Source of the DNA: a virus
Reading direction: 5' to 3' (one strand)
DNA length: 43,973 nucleotides
Virus record (IMG/VR): IMGVR_UViG_3300044691_000477
Span: 64,001 to 107,973 of that record
In this document: piece after piece, positions 14,786-22,065 of the stretch
How the letters are laid out: each line of letters opens with the position of its first letter
Numbering within the stretch: the first letter of the stretch is position 1
Position numbers and translations under genes: made by a program
The notes under the pieces: model-generated
The model's database searches: none
What the model saw: the letters and a program-made list of their open reading frames with translations, nothing else
Told to the model about the DNA's origin: nothing

Positions 14786-15403
14786 TCACGAATTACCGCC
14801 AGGCGGTTCGAAGGTTGCGTACCCGCCGCCTTCGACGGCGACGGTGACGCGGTGGTTGCTGGGGAGTTGACGTGCTTGCCTGGCTGGCCCCGAGCTACGC
14901 GCGCTGGCTAGAGACCCTCCTGTGCTTCCTGCCTGCACCTTGGGGAACCCGCAACTCGCGCACTGCTTGGCATGCACCGTCCCGCCCGCGAGCTTGCTGA
15001 AGATGCCCCCTTCCTGGATCTCGAAGAAGGTGTCCTTGAAGCAGTTCGGGCACTGGGTGGTGTTGGCCCTCACCACCGTGCTGCCACCCGTGCGCGCCGC
15101 GCTGTCGTGCAGCATCTTGATAGTGCCGTCGTCGGCGACCTGCGCGCCGGTCTGGGCGTCGTAGGAGAAGTATTGCGACGGTTGACCCTGCTGGTACGCC
15201 GGATCCTGCGGCGTACCTGGGGCTGGTGGCTGGTAAGCCTGCGGCGGCGAGGCGTAGGGAGCCAGATGCGGTGGGAGTTGCCCTGGCGCCACTGGAGGGG
15301 CCACCGGAGGGTAGTGAGGCGGCTGGCCAGTTGGGGGTGCTGTGGGGGCGGGCTGCTGCCGTGCCTGCGCCAGCTTCTGTGCATACCAGTCCGCGTTACT
15401 CAC
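14786..15403 (-). CDS. Proline-rich protein with C-terminal zinc ribbon, 205 aa
   Basis: Residues ~15-75 are a Pro/Gln/Ala-rich disordered arm (PPTGQPPHYPPVAPPVAPGQ). The C-terminal half holds CPNC ... CASC (about residues 118-148), a two-knuckle zinc ribbon, and ends with a beta-rich HRVTVAVEGGGYATFEPPG. The type is common next to replication genes in actinophages but its role is not known. GTG 15403 uses GGGAG within the duplicated leader also found at 8809. It sits between polymerase and RecA. Confidence 0.68.
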   Translation of the reverse strand: MSNADWYAQKLAQARQQPAPTAPPTGQPPHYPPVAPPVAPGQLPPHLAPYASPPQAYQPPAPGTPQDPAYQQGQPSQYFSYDAQTGAQVADDGTIKMLHDSAARTGGSTVVRANTTQCPNCFKDTFFEIQEGGIFSKLAGGTVHAKQCASCGFPKVQAGSTGGSLASARSSGPARQARQLPSNHRVTVAVEGGGYATFEPPGGNS

Positions 15404-15431
15404 CGTGTCGTCTCCCGAGTGTCCATCTACT
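15400..15431 (-). repeat. Leader repeat B (start region of zinc-ribbon gene)
   Basis: Minus-strand blocks AGTAGATGGAC, ACTC and GGGAGACGACACGGTGA match repeat A at 8809-8847. The first block overlaps the polymerase stop TAG, so part of the repeat is coding-end sequence here and purely intergenic in repeat A. Confidence 0.7.
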
Positions 15432-18240
15432 TAGCGTCGCTCCAACGCTGCACAGTGTGCATGTCGATCTTCATCGGCACACTGAGCAGCTTCTGGATGC
15501 CGGGGCCAAGCATGGCCTCGTTGAGTACATCCTGCCCGTCTTCGATGCGGTCGTCAGGTACAACGAGCACGAGTTCGTCGTGCACGCTCAGACTCAGACG
15601 CAGTTCCTCATCACAGAGCCGATGTCCTCGCACCATGGCGAGCTTGATGATGTCGGCGGCGCTGCCCTGCACGACGGCGTTGACCGCCTGCCGCTCTGCC
15701 TCACTGCGGGGCCACCAGTCCTGCGCCATCAGAGCAGGCAGTCGACGCTTACGACCGAGCAGGGTGGTGACGTGCGGTGGACGTTGACGACGGGCATCAG
15801 CGACGGTGCGCTCGGTCCACTTGTAGAGCCGTGGCAGCAGCCTTCGGTGTGCCTTACGGAACGCAACAGCGTCGTCCAGAGAGATCTTCGACATGGACGC
15901 CACCTTGTCGTCACCGGCGCCGTAGGCCACTGCGAAGTTGGTGTTCTTCGCGGTGGTGCGCTGGGTCTTGGTGACATCCTCAGGGTCGATCCCGAAGACC
16001 ATCCCGGCGACGAGCTTGTGCAGGTCGACACCTTCATCGAACGCCTTTACCAGCACTGGGTCCCGACTGAAGTGCGCCATGACGATGTACTCGATCTGGC
16101 CGTAGTCGGCGACCACGAGACTGTGACCTGGTGGAGCAATGAACAGACCGCGCACCTTGGTACCGAGGTTGTCGACGTCATCTTTCTCGCCAGGTCGTGG
16201 GATGTTCTGCAGGTTTGGCTCGCTGCAGTTGTGGTTGTAGAACCCCTGCGTCAAGTAAGAGTGGTCTCCTGCGACTTCAACGTCCCAGACACCCATTGTG
16301 CCCAGAGAGGCGATCTCGCGAATGCTGACCGTCTGCCGTGCAGGTGCCGGTGGCCGACCTTCGTCACAACCGCGAGGTTGTCCCAATCGTTGTTCGTCTT
16401 GTCCTCGTCTATGTGGTGCACCTCCACCCAGTCGGGCAGTTTCTTCAGCCCGAGCGCCTCGGCCATCACCAACCGATGTACGTACTCGTACTTCCTGCCG
16501 ATCTTCCGCTGCAGGTAGCCATGGCCGTCGAAGATGTCCCCCTTGTGGCCGTGGTGCTGAGAGCCACTCTTTCCGCTCATCGGGTTCTCGTGCATCTTCG
16601 ATCTGGAGTAGCGGAGCGCCTGCTCGGCCTTGAGTTGCTCCCTCGGCAGACCGTGGTTCACGATGTGCTGCACGTTGTGGAACGTCGTCCCCAGCCGCAG
16701 AGCGAGCTGCTGCAGAGTCGGCTTGTCTGGTGCGAGGTACATCTCCAGCACTTGGTCGCCATTGGCTTGCACGAACGCCTTCGACACCGACATACCCAAG
16801 CACCTCATCGCCTTGCGTCATGTCCCCGACAGAGCGCCACCCGGTCGGGGTGAGCAGCCTGTGCTCACGGGTACATTCAAGCACCGAACCGTTCGACAAA
16901 CATACCCGCAGCATCTCGTCGGTGCCCTTGTAGATCTTCCGCAGCACGGGCTTCAGCGCGCCCGTATGTGTGCGCACGAGGTCGCCCTCCTCGGGCAGGT
17001 ACGAGTCGAAACGGAAATCACCCCGGCTGGTGGGCAGGATCGTCGCCCCCGACACACAGGAGAACCGGCCCGTCACTGTCCCATGCTGTTTGAAGTTGGC
17101 GTGCAACTTGCCCTTGTAAAGGATCGAGGGCTTGATCTCTATGCGCTTCTTGCCGCCGCTCTCCTTGACCACCTCGCCGCCCAAGTAGGCCGTCAGGTAG
17201 GTGCTGTGAATCTTGTCGACGTCCTCGTGCTCGAGGTAGGTGTCGATGAACGGGTGGTCGAGTTTCTCGAGGGTCTCCCGTGCCGTCGACGGAGCACCAC
17301 CCTTCGTCCTGCCTTTGACCTTCAGCCCGAAGCCGCCTTCCTTCTTCGGGCCATAGAACAGGGCTTGCTTCTGGGGGCTGCTGTTGAGGTTCACTTCGCG
17401 GCCAGCGATGCGGTAGAGCTCCCCCTTGAGCTGAGCCAACTTGCGCCCGAGTTCTCCCTTGAGTTTCTCGGCTGCCTTGACGTCGAGGAGCGCACCTTGC
17501 TGTTCCATGTAGAGCAGCACCTCGAGCACGTCCATCTCCAGGCGCCACAACCCGTCGAGACCCTGCTCCTCGATCTGTGGTTCGTAAAGCTCCTTGAGCA
17601 GCCAGGTGGACTTCGCGTCGTAATGGTTGTACCTGGCTGCTGCGCGGAACCCGTAACGCTCGGGGGCCTCCCCCATCTTCTTGTCGTAGACGAATCCGAG
17701 CTCTCGCTTGTTGAGTGTGCCGAGGCGGTAGTCGCGGTAGTTCTCGTTGAGCATGTGGGCGGCGATCTGAACGTCGAAGAACGGGCCTGGCATGACTTCA
17801 TCGTCGTAGTACTTCAAGATGGTCTCGAGGTCGAACTTGATGTTGCAGCCGATCTTGAGCACGTCTTCGTCGTAGAACAACGGCTCGAGGATCCCGAAGA
17901 CCTCTCCACGCGGGAGTTGTCGTGGGGCAGGGGTCCAGAGCGGCACCTTGTAGTTGCGAGTCTTACCGTCGTTGCCGACACGTGGCTCGGTGGTGGTGCC
18001 GTTCTGCTCACCGTGCGGATGCCCACTGGGTACAACGAAGGACAACCCCTGCGTGGCGATCCCGGTCCAGATGACTTCATTGCGTCGTGGGTCGAGCCGG
18101 AACTGATCGAAGGTCTCGCCGGCGCCGGGGACGGTCTCAACGTCGAAGGCGAACTCGCCCTTGTCCAGTACGCGATCCACCAATTCTTCGAGCTCGCGGT
18201 CGTCGGTGACGATGCGTGTAGTGGTGAGCAGCCTGGTCAC
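15427..18240 (-). CDS. polA: Family A DNA polymerase (Pol I/T7-like) interrupted by an intein
   Basis: The 937-aa precursor would splice to about 660 aa. The 3'-5' exonuclease shows FAFDVETVPG (DxE), IGCNIKFDLE and YNHYDAKSTWLL. The polymerase shows motif A VADYGQIEYIVMAHFSRDP, motif B RTTAKNTNFAVAYG and motif C SVHDELVLV. The intein occupies residues 395-671, immediately before SEPNLQNIPRPG, a highly conserved primer-template contact. The +1 extein residue is Cys. GTG 18240 overlaps the 48-aa gene's stop as GTGA. This is the replicative polymerase; DnaB-like helicase, primase and SSB-like genes are encoded upstream in the same direction. Confidence 0.93.
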   Translation of the reverse strand: MTRLLTTTRIVTDDRELEELVDRVLDKGEFAFDVETVPGAGETFDQFRLDPRRNEVIWTGIATQGLSFVVPSGHPHGEQNGTTTEPRVGNDGKTRNYKVPLWTPAPRQLPRGEVFGILEPLFYDEDVLKIGCNIKFDLETILKYYDDEVMPGPFFDVQIAAHMLNENYRDYRLGTLNKRELGFVYDKKMGEAPERYGFRAAARYNHYDAKSTWLLKELYEPQIEEQGLDGLWRLEMDVLEVLLYMEQQGALLDVKAAEKLKGELGRKLAQLKGELYRIAGREVNLNSSPQKQALFYGPKKEGGFGLKVKGRTKGGAPSTARETLEKLDHPFIDTYLEHEDVDKIHSTYLTAYLGGEVVKESGGKKRIEIKPSILYKGKLHANFKQHGTVTGRFSCVSGATILPTSRGDFRFDSYLPEEGDLVRTHTGALKPVLRKIYKGTDEMLRVCLSNGSVLECTREHRLLTPTGWRSVGDMTQGDEVLGYVGVEGVRASQWRPSAGDVPRTRQADSAAARSAAGDDVPQRAAHREPRSAEGATQGRAGAPLLQIEDAREPDERKEWLSAPRPQGGHLRRPWLPAAEDRQEVRVRTSVGDGRGARAEETARLGGGAPHRRGQDEQRLGQPRGCDEGRPPAPARQTVSIREIASLGTMGVWDVEVAGDHSYLTQGFYNHNCSEPNLQNIPRPGEKDDVDNLGTKVRGLFIAPPGHSLVVADYGQIEYIVMAHFSRDPVLVKAFDEGVDLHKLVAGMVFGIDPEDVTKTQRTTAKNTNFAVAYGAGDDKVASMSKISLDDAVAFRKAHRRLLPRLYKWTERTVADARRQRPPHVTTLLGRKRRLPALMAQDWWPRSEAERQAVNAVVQGSAADIIKLAMVRGHRLCDEELRLSLSVHDELVLVVPDDRIEDGQDVLNEAMLGPGIQKLLSVPMKIDMHTVQRWSDAK
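16228..17058 (-). other. Intein in DNA polymerase (277 aa)
   Basis: Block A begins CVSGATILPTS directly after extein GRFS; C1 is encoded at 17058-17056. Block B is SNGSVLECTREHRLLTPTGW with the TxxH pair. Block F/G is MGVWDVEVAGDHSYLTQGFYNHN, ending in His-Asn at 16230-16228, followed by extein Cys (16227-16225). These are the residues needed for class 1 splicing. The central ~150 residues (after DEVLGYVG, up to RQTVSIREI) are Arg/Ala/Gly/Glu-rich with no domain in this frame. The same DNA encodes an HNH endonuclease in the +1 frame. Confidence 0.88.
16251..16793 (-). CDS. HNH endonuclease nested out of frame inside the intein
   Basis: This 180-aa ORF lies wholly within the intein, in the +1 frame relative to polymerase. 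ATG 16793 (MSVSKAFVQANGD) has GAGG 8 nt upstream; a TGA in this frame lies just above, so it is not a continuation of an upstream ORF. Residues ~10-60 look like a helix-turn-helix (TLQQLALRLGTTFHNVQHI). The HNH_3 core is HRLVMAEALGLKKLPDWVEV-HHIDEDKTNNDWDNLAVVT with catalytic HH...N...N. The 3' end overlaps codons for the intein's C-terminal splicing block. It probably mediates intein homing, translated separately from the polymerase. Confidence 0.85.
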   Translation of the reverse strand: MSVSKAFVQANGDQVLEMYLAPDKPTLQQLALRLGTTFHNVQHIVNHGLPREQLKAEQALRYSRSKMHENPMSGKSGSQHHGHKGDIFDGHGYLQRKIGRKYEYVHRLVMAEALGLKKLPDWVEVHHIDEDKTNNDWDNLAVVTKVGHRHLHGRRSAFARSPLWAQWVSGTLKSQETTLT

Positions 18241-18383
18241 CGGGTAACCCAGCGAGCGATGAATCGTTGCAGCACTTCGCAGTAGGCGCGGTTCTCGGTG
18301 TAGTCGCTGACACGCAGACCGTGCTCGGAGAGTGCCACTGCCTCGGCGAGCGTCGTCGGTCCCACCCAGACCGGCTCAGCCAT
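18237..18383 (-). CDS. Small hypothetical protein, 48 aa
   Basis: ATG 18383 begins MAEPVWVGPTTLAEAVALSE and the protein ends VLQRFIARWVTR. It overlaps the upstream stop by 8 nt (ATGGCTGA) and the polymerase start by GTGA, so it is sandwiched by two typical coupling junctions. It is a short helical protein; no family recognised. Confidence 0.6.
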   Translation of the reverse strand: MAEPVWVGPTTLAEAVALSEHGLRVSDYTENRAYCEVLQRFIARWVTR

Positions 18384-18645
18384 GTGTCACCAAGTCCTCG
18401 CTGGTAGTCAGCTCGTCGCGACTCGGCTCGAGTTGAGTGATCGTGGCTACCTGGGCACCAGTCAGGTCAACTTGTACGGCTAGCTCATTGCCGCGCCAGC
18501 AGGGAAGTGCAGTGAAGAGTTTCCCCTCGTATTCCACCGAGTCCCCGACGTCGAGATGCACTCCCTCTTGTTGCAAACAACCGATAAGATCCCGCGGCCT
18601 GACTGGCGGGTAGGCGACGTAGAGATGGATGTGTCCTTTCTTCAC
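18376..18645 (-). CDS. Hypothetical protein, 89 aa
   Basis: GTG 18645 overlaps the previous stop as GTGA. The sequence (HIHLYVAYPPVRPRDLIGCL ... VGDSVEYEGKLFTALPCWRG) alternates strands and turns like a small beta-barrel and ends with an acidic tail. No family recognised; it lies directly upstream of the polymerase. Confidence 0.6.
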   Translation of the reverse strand: MKKGHIHLYVAYPPVRPRDLIGCLQQEGVHLDVGDSVEYEGKLFTALPCWRGNELAVQVDLTGAQVATITQLEPSRDELTTSEDLVTHG

Positions 18646-19001
18646 AGCGACAGCCCGAGTTCTACGTCGGCCATGACCTTCACGATGTTGCCGGCGGTCG
18701 CCTCTACCTTCAGCGCCAGGTCATCGAACGAACGCAGCACGGGCTTCTCCGGGTTACCGACTCCCAACTCTGCGGGGTCGAAGGTTTCGGTGCGGATCAG
18801 GATAGGCCCAATTGGCATGTGGCCTTTGGCATGTGCGTGCAGCAGTACGGCGTCATGCGCTGCTGCGTCGAAGTCATCCCGCAGGGTGTCCTGCACGTTG
18901 ACGAGGAAGGAAACTTCCAGCGACCGCGCACCTGTGTCGGAGGTGTGTACCACCATCTCAAGCCTTGTCAGCTCGGGAAGTGCGCGGTCGCTGAAGTCCA
19001 T
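18642..19001 (-). CDS. Hypothetical protein, 119 aa
   Basis: The product begins MDFSDRALPELTRLEMVVHT and is predicted mixed alpha/beta with an internal AAAHDAVLLHAHAKGHMPIG segment rich in His. No family recognised. ATG 19001 follows the SSB-like stop by 8 nt; no clear ribosome-binding site is visible, so its expression may rely on coupling. Confidence 0.58.
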   Translation of the reverse strand: MDFSDRALPELTRLEMVVHTSDTGARSLEVSFLVNVQDTLRDDFDAAAHDAVLLHAHAKGHMPIGPILIRTETFDPAELGVGNPEKPVLRSFDDLALKVEATAGNIVKVMADVELGLSL

Positions 19002-19009
19002 AGGAGAGG

Positions 19010-20194
19010 TCAGTCCCGTTCGCGGAGTTGCTTGGCGATGTCCTTCATCTGGGCCAGCGTCGGGTACTTGACGTAGTTCTCGTCCTGCATGTCCTTCGCG
19101 TAGTCGTCCAACTCGTCGTCGGTGAACGGCTCTTCCTCCCAGTCCGCCTTCAGGTCACGCTCCCGAACGACCTCGACGGCGTACTGCGGCGGGCCGTCGT
19201 TCTTGCCCGGCGTCTGGGACAGCGAGTAGTACTCCTTGGTCATCGGGCCGGTCTTCAGGCTGGCCTTCTTCTCGATGAGCTCCTCGAGCATCGGGCCAGC
19301 CTTGAGCACCTTGACCTTGGGCTCACCCTCCTCGGGGATGACCAGCACGTTCCAGAGAGCGACAGCACGGGAATCATGGCCAGTGTTGCAGACTGGGCAG
19401 TCCTTGGGCTTCAGGCAGATCCAGACACGCTGGCCCTTGTTCAGCGCCTTGAAGAGACCGTGCTCACCGTAGGTGGCGAACGGCTCGTCATCGAGGAACT
19501 TCACCAGCGTCTCGTCTTCTGTGAGTTTGAAGTCATCGAAGTTGGACGTTTCCTTGCGGGTCTTCTTGAAGCCTTCGAAACCACGTGAAGGCTTGCGGGT
19601 GGTGTCGTACTCCTCCTCCTTAGAGCCGCGACCGCGCCCACGTGACGGCTTCTCGTCTTCGTCATCGCGACTGCGGCCTCGTCCTCGACCACGAGACGGC
19701 TTCTCGTCTTCAGGCTCGTCGTCACGACTGGAACGACTACGACCTCGCCCACGCGCCGGCGGCTCGTCTTCAGGCTCGTCACGTCGACCACGACCACGGC
19801 GAGGGGTGTCGCCCTCGTCCTCGCTGGATCGACCTCGACCCCGTGAGGGGGGTGGCTCGTCTGCTGGCTGCCGGTCCTCGATGGCCTCCCAGACGACCTC
19901 CTCACTGTCGCTTGGCTCCAGACCGAGGAACTCGGTCAGCTCGTCCCACTCCTTGTCGCTGAGCTGGGTCAGCGCACGCTTGCTGGTTGGGAGCTCAGGA
20001 CCCTCGGGCTCCCTACTGCGGCTACGGCCTCGACTCTCCTCAGGCAACTCGCCACGGCTTCTGCCACGACCGCGGGGGCGGCGCTCGTCCGCGTCCTCGT
20101 CGTTGGAACTGGATCGGCGGCTGCGGCTCTCGTACGCGTCAGCCTCGGGTGCATCCTCGTCGCGTCCTCGGCGGCGGGGCAGTGGTCGTGCCAT
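19010..20194 (-). CDS. Putative single-stranded DNA-binding protein with long RS/RG-rich arm
   Basis: Residues 1-200 are a disordered arm of SR, RGRGR and acidic DDE clusters, broken by a short helical segment (TQLSDKEWDELTEFLGLEP, about 77-95). The C-terminal ~190 residues look like phage SSB-type proteins: LVKFLDDEPFATYGEHGLF, WICLKPKDCPVCNTGHD with a CxxC knuckle, LWNVLVI strands, and an acidic C-terminal region. Coating ssDNA for polymerase/RecA fits its position upstream of both. The arm is unusual for an SSB. ATG 20194 overlaps the preceding stop by one base (TGATG). Confidence 0.6.
   Translation of the reverse strand: MARPLPRRRGRDEDAPEADAYESRSRRSSSNDEDADERRPRGRGRSRGELPEESRGRSRSREPEGPELPTSKRALTQLSDKEWDELTEFLGLEPSDSEEVVWEAIEDRQPADEPPPSRGRGRSSEDEGDTPRRGRGRRDEPEDEPPARGRGRSRSSRDDEPEDEKPSRGRGRGRSRDDEDEKPSRGRGRGSKEEEYDTTRKPSRGFEGFKKTRKETSNFDDFKLTEDETLVKFLDDEPFATYGEHGLFKALNKGQRVWICLKPKDCPVCNTGHDSRAVALWNVLVIPEEGEPKVKVLKAGPMLEELIEKKASLKTGPMTKEYYSLSQTPGKNDGPPQYAVEVVRERDLKADWEEEPFTDDELDDYAKDMQDENYVKYPTLAQMKDIAKQLRERD
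19620..19850. repeat. Degenerate short tandem repeats coding the RS/RGR arm
   Basis: GACGGCTTCTCGTCTTC occurs at 19644-19660 and 19695-19711, with related CGACCACGA and GGCTCGTCTTCAGG units between and beyond. On the minus strand the units encode EDEKPSRGRGRG-type blocks. The pattern suggests slippage-driven expansion. Confidence 0.6.
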
Positions 20195-20487
20195 CAGCGG
20201 TTCCTCGTCTTCTCACGGCGCGCGGGCCGTGCTGGTGGGTTGTCGAAGAGCATGCTCTTGTCTGCCTGCGACAACTTCGCGGCTTCCTCGAGCTCGGGGT
20301 CCAGATTCTGATCCAAGTACTGCTCTGCGGCCTTCTTCAGTTCGGTCATGAGCTCGTCGGGATCCATGTCCGCGAGCACTTCTTCGGTGAACAGGTCGAG
20401 CGGCTCGATCGTCACGGTCGCCATGATCTCGGTCGACTCGAAGTTGCCCATGTTCATCTTGTAGGCGCGGGTGCGGGACAACTTCAC
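20194..20487 (-). CDS. Hypothetical acidic protein, 97 aa
   Basis: The product (IEPLDLFTEEVLADMDPDEL ... KKAAEQYLDQNLDPELEEAA) is helical and acidic with a basic tail (RPARREKTRNR). GTG 20487 overlaps the previous stop as GTGA, and it couples to the SSB-like gene through TGATG. No family recognised; a partner of the SSB-like protein is plausible from the tight linkage. Confidence 0.6.
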   Translation of the reverse strand: MKLSRTRAYKMNMGNFESTEIMATVTIEPLDLFTEEVLADMDPDELMTELKKAAEQYLDQNLDPELEEAAKLSQADKSMLFDNPPARPARREKTRNR

Positions 20488-20720
20488 TGCTGCATCGCAG
20501 CCACCGCCGACAGACCAGCGCGGTCAGCCTCCTCCCCGTAGTGGCCAGCCATGTCGGTGACATCGCCGGTGTCTCCACAGGAGCAGATGACCTGGCGGTT
20601 GTCTGTCCTGCTTGCCGGCGTCATGTCGTGGTTGCCCATGACCGCGGCGTAGGCAGCGCGATACACACGCTGCTCGTCGGTGACGTCTTCTTCGACAGGC
20701 ACCTCAATCGGCTCGCTCAC
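20484..20720 (-). CDS. Hypothetical protein, 78 aa
   Basis: The product starts MSEPIEVPVEEDVTDEQRVY and contains CSCGDTGD and MAGHYGEEAD, so a single CxC/His metal site is possible. GTGA overlaps join it to both neighbours. No family recognised. Confidence 0.58.
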   Translation of the reverse strand: MSEPIEVPVEEDVTDEQRVYRAAYAAVMGNHDMTPASRTDNRQVICSCGDTGDVTDMAGHYGEEADRAGLSAVAAMQQ

Positions 20721-21187
20721 CCGAGTACTCCCATCTCGTTGAAGAGCGCCTCGACCCGCTCAGAGAACTTCGTGTTGCCGACTTTCCTAGAACTCGCGTT
20801 GCCGAGCACGCCTTCTTCACGGGCGATCTTCACGATGCCCTCGATCATGAGCCTGGTGTAGATCCTCTTCTGGCCATTCTTGGTACGACCTGGGGTGCGG
20901 TACTTGCTGACAGGGAGATAGCCCTGCCGTTCCCACTTACGCACCGTCTGTGGAAGCCGGTCGAGCATCTCGGCGAGCACCCCGAGGGTGTAAAACTCCA
21001 CGTCCTTACCGCGCACTTCAAGAGTGAGCTTCGGGATACTGTCCCAGCCGCCTTTGGTCTCGGCACCCGTCACTGCCTTGCGCTTCTTCTTGCTGCCGGG
21101 GTAGTAGTCCTCGGCAACGACATCCGTGTCGGACGACTTCGCTTCAAGCATTTCCTCGAAGCGCGCCATCGGATCTCGGGCGGTCAC
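20717..21187 (-). CDS. MerR-like helix-turn-helix DNA-binding protein
   Basis: Within 156 aa, residues ~65-120 read YTLGVLAEMLDRLPQTVRKW-ERQGYLPVSKYRTPGR...G.KRIYTRLMI, the winged helix of MerR/excisionase-type proteins: helix-turn-helix, then a wing. The N-terminus is disordered and basic (GSKKKRKAVTG), and the C-terminus (KVGNTKFSERVEALFNEMG) could dimerise. It may regulate the replication operon or serve as an accessory DNA architectural factor. It couples by GTGA on both sides. Confidence 0.72.
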   Translation of the reverse strand: MTARDPMARFEEMLEAKSSDTDVVAEDYYPGSKKKRKAVTGAETKGGWDSIPKLTLEVRGKDVEFYTLGVLAEMLDRLPQTVRKWERQGYLPVSKYRTPGRTKNGQKRIYTRLMIEGIVKIAREEGVLGNASSRKVGNTKFSERVEALFNEMGVLG

Positions 21188-21741
21188 TCCGGGTTGAAGG
21201 AGTAGGTGATGTCAGTGTCGTAGAGGCTGTCGAGCATCTTCTCGGTGAGCTTGGTATCGCGGTGCCGCTGGTGGAAAGCGAGCAAGCGCTCCTGGCTGAA
21301 CTGCTGATCGGCCCCGACCTTCACTCCGTCGACCTCGAGCAGTCCGCTGTCCTTGATCTGCTTGAGCACCTGCCGTGCGGTCCGAGGGTCGCCAGCAAAC
21401 ATCAACGTGACGCGGCCCTCCTGGATCTGCTCGAGGAACTTGCCTTTCTCGGCCATGGCCTCGGCGCGGTCCACGTTGATGAAGGTGGTCTTGTTGGCCC
21501 GGCGCACGAGCTTGGTGCAGCCATCGACTGGCTCGGGCAACTCGATGACCTTGTGCTGGCCCTTGTCACCGTGCGGGGTGCCGAACTTCTCAATGAGCGG
21601 CGTGATCTCGTCACGCTTGGCGTTAGCCACAGCGGTAGCGGCTGTGGCCGCTGCCTTTGCCCGGCGATGCTCAGCGAAGATGTTGACGAGGTTGGCCAGG
21701 TCGACCTTGGACGTCGGCTTCCGCCGCTTGACGGTGGTCAC
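21184..21741 (-). CDS. Hypothetical helical protein, 185 aa
   Basis: GTG 21741 is chosen from AGGAG 8 nt upstream; the first residues VTTVKRRK belong to the shared N-terminal peptide family of this window. A helical, Ala-rich part follows (AEHRRAKAAATAATAVANAK), then a middle with GDKGQHKVIELPEPVDGCTK and a second helical part ending DTDITYSFNPE. No family recognised. A ~100-nt gap with a hairpin precedes it, so it may head an operon. Confidence 0.6.
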   Translation of the reverse strand: MTTVKRRKPTSKVDLANLVNIFAEHRRAKAAATAATAVANAKRDEITPLIEKFGTPHGDKGQHKVIELPEPVDGCTKLVRRANKTTFINVDRAEAMAEKGKFLEQIQEGRVTLMFAGDPRTARQVLKQIKDSGLLEVDGVKVGADQQFSQERLLAFHQRHRDTKLTEKMLDSLYDTDITYSFNPE

Positions 21742-21794
21742 GCAGTGTGCTCCTGGTGTGTGTCCCGAATGGTGGTTCGTACCTGCTACGCCAA

Positions 21795-21813
21795 GGGACC
21801 GTACCAGGGTCCC
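21795..21813 (-). promoter_or_regulatory. Hairpin GGGACC/GGTCCC in a leader region
   Basis: GGGACC (21795-21800) pairs with GGTCCC (21808-21813) around a 7-nt loop, in the ~100 bases between the 71-aa gene and the 185-aa gene. It could terminate the upstream transcript or serve as an operator; no clear U-run or -10 box decides this. Confidence 0.4.
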
Positions 21814-21840
21814 ACGACAGTTCGCAGCAACCGCCACCAC

Positions 21841-22056
21841 CTAGTTGAGACTGGGGGTGATCCCCTTGCGGTGGACGTCTGCATGGACGTCGTAACCGCG
21901 TCCAGCACCCATCAGTCGCTGCTGAGCCGTCACACGATCAGGGGCTTGCTTCCAGCCCTTGGTGGGGTACCCAGGGTCCTGACGGTAGGTGCCAGAACGT
22001 GGCACGAAACGGTCTGGCCACTGTCTCCCCAGCGCGTCCTCGGCTGCCACCTGCAC
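21841..22056 (-). CDS. Hypothetical protein, 71 aa
   Basis: The product (DALGRQWPDRFVPRSGTYRQ ... RLMGAGRGYDVHADVHRKGI) is basic and Gly/Arg/Tyr-rich. No family recognised. GTG 22056 has no strong Shine-Dalgarno sequence; GTG 22050 is an alternative. It stands alone between a terminator hairpin and the 21.8-kb hairpin. Confidence 0.5.
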   Translation of the reverse strand: MQVAAEDALGRQWPDRFVPRSGTYRQDPGYPTKGWKQAPDRVTAQQRLMGAGRGYDVHADVHRKGITPSLN

Positions 22057-22065
22057 AGGTTACGA

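Noticed and set aside
16228-17058. Reading the intein/HNH arrangement as two sequencing frameshifts
   Set aside because: The HNH frame has its own Shine-Dalgarno sequence, an upstream TGA and a downstream stop, and the polymerase frame remains open throughout with intact blocks. Read confirmation would still be decisive.
16630-18285. Long plus-strand open frame (551 codons) opposite the polymerase gene
   Set aside because: It is antisense to clear polymerase motifs, has no ribosome-binding site and shows the Val/Leu/Asp-rich composition of complementary-strand shadows in GC-rich DNA.
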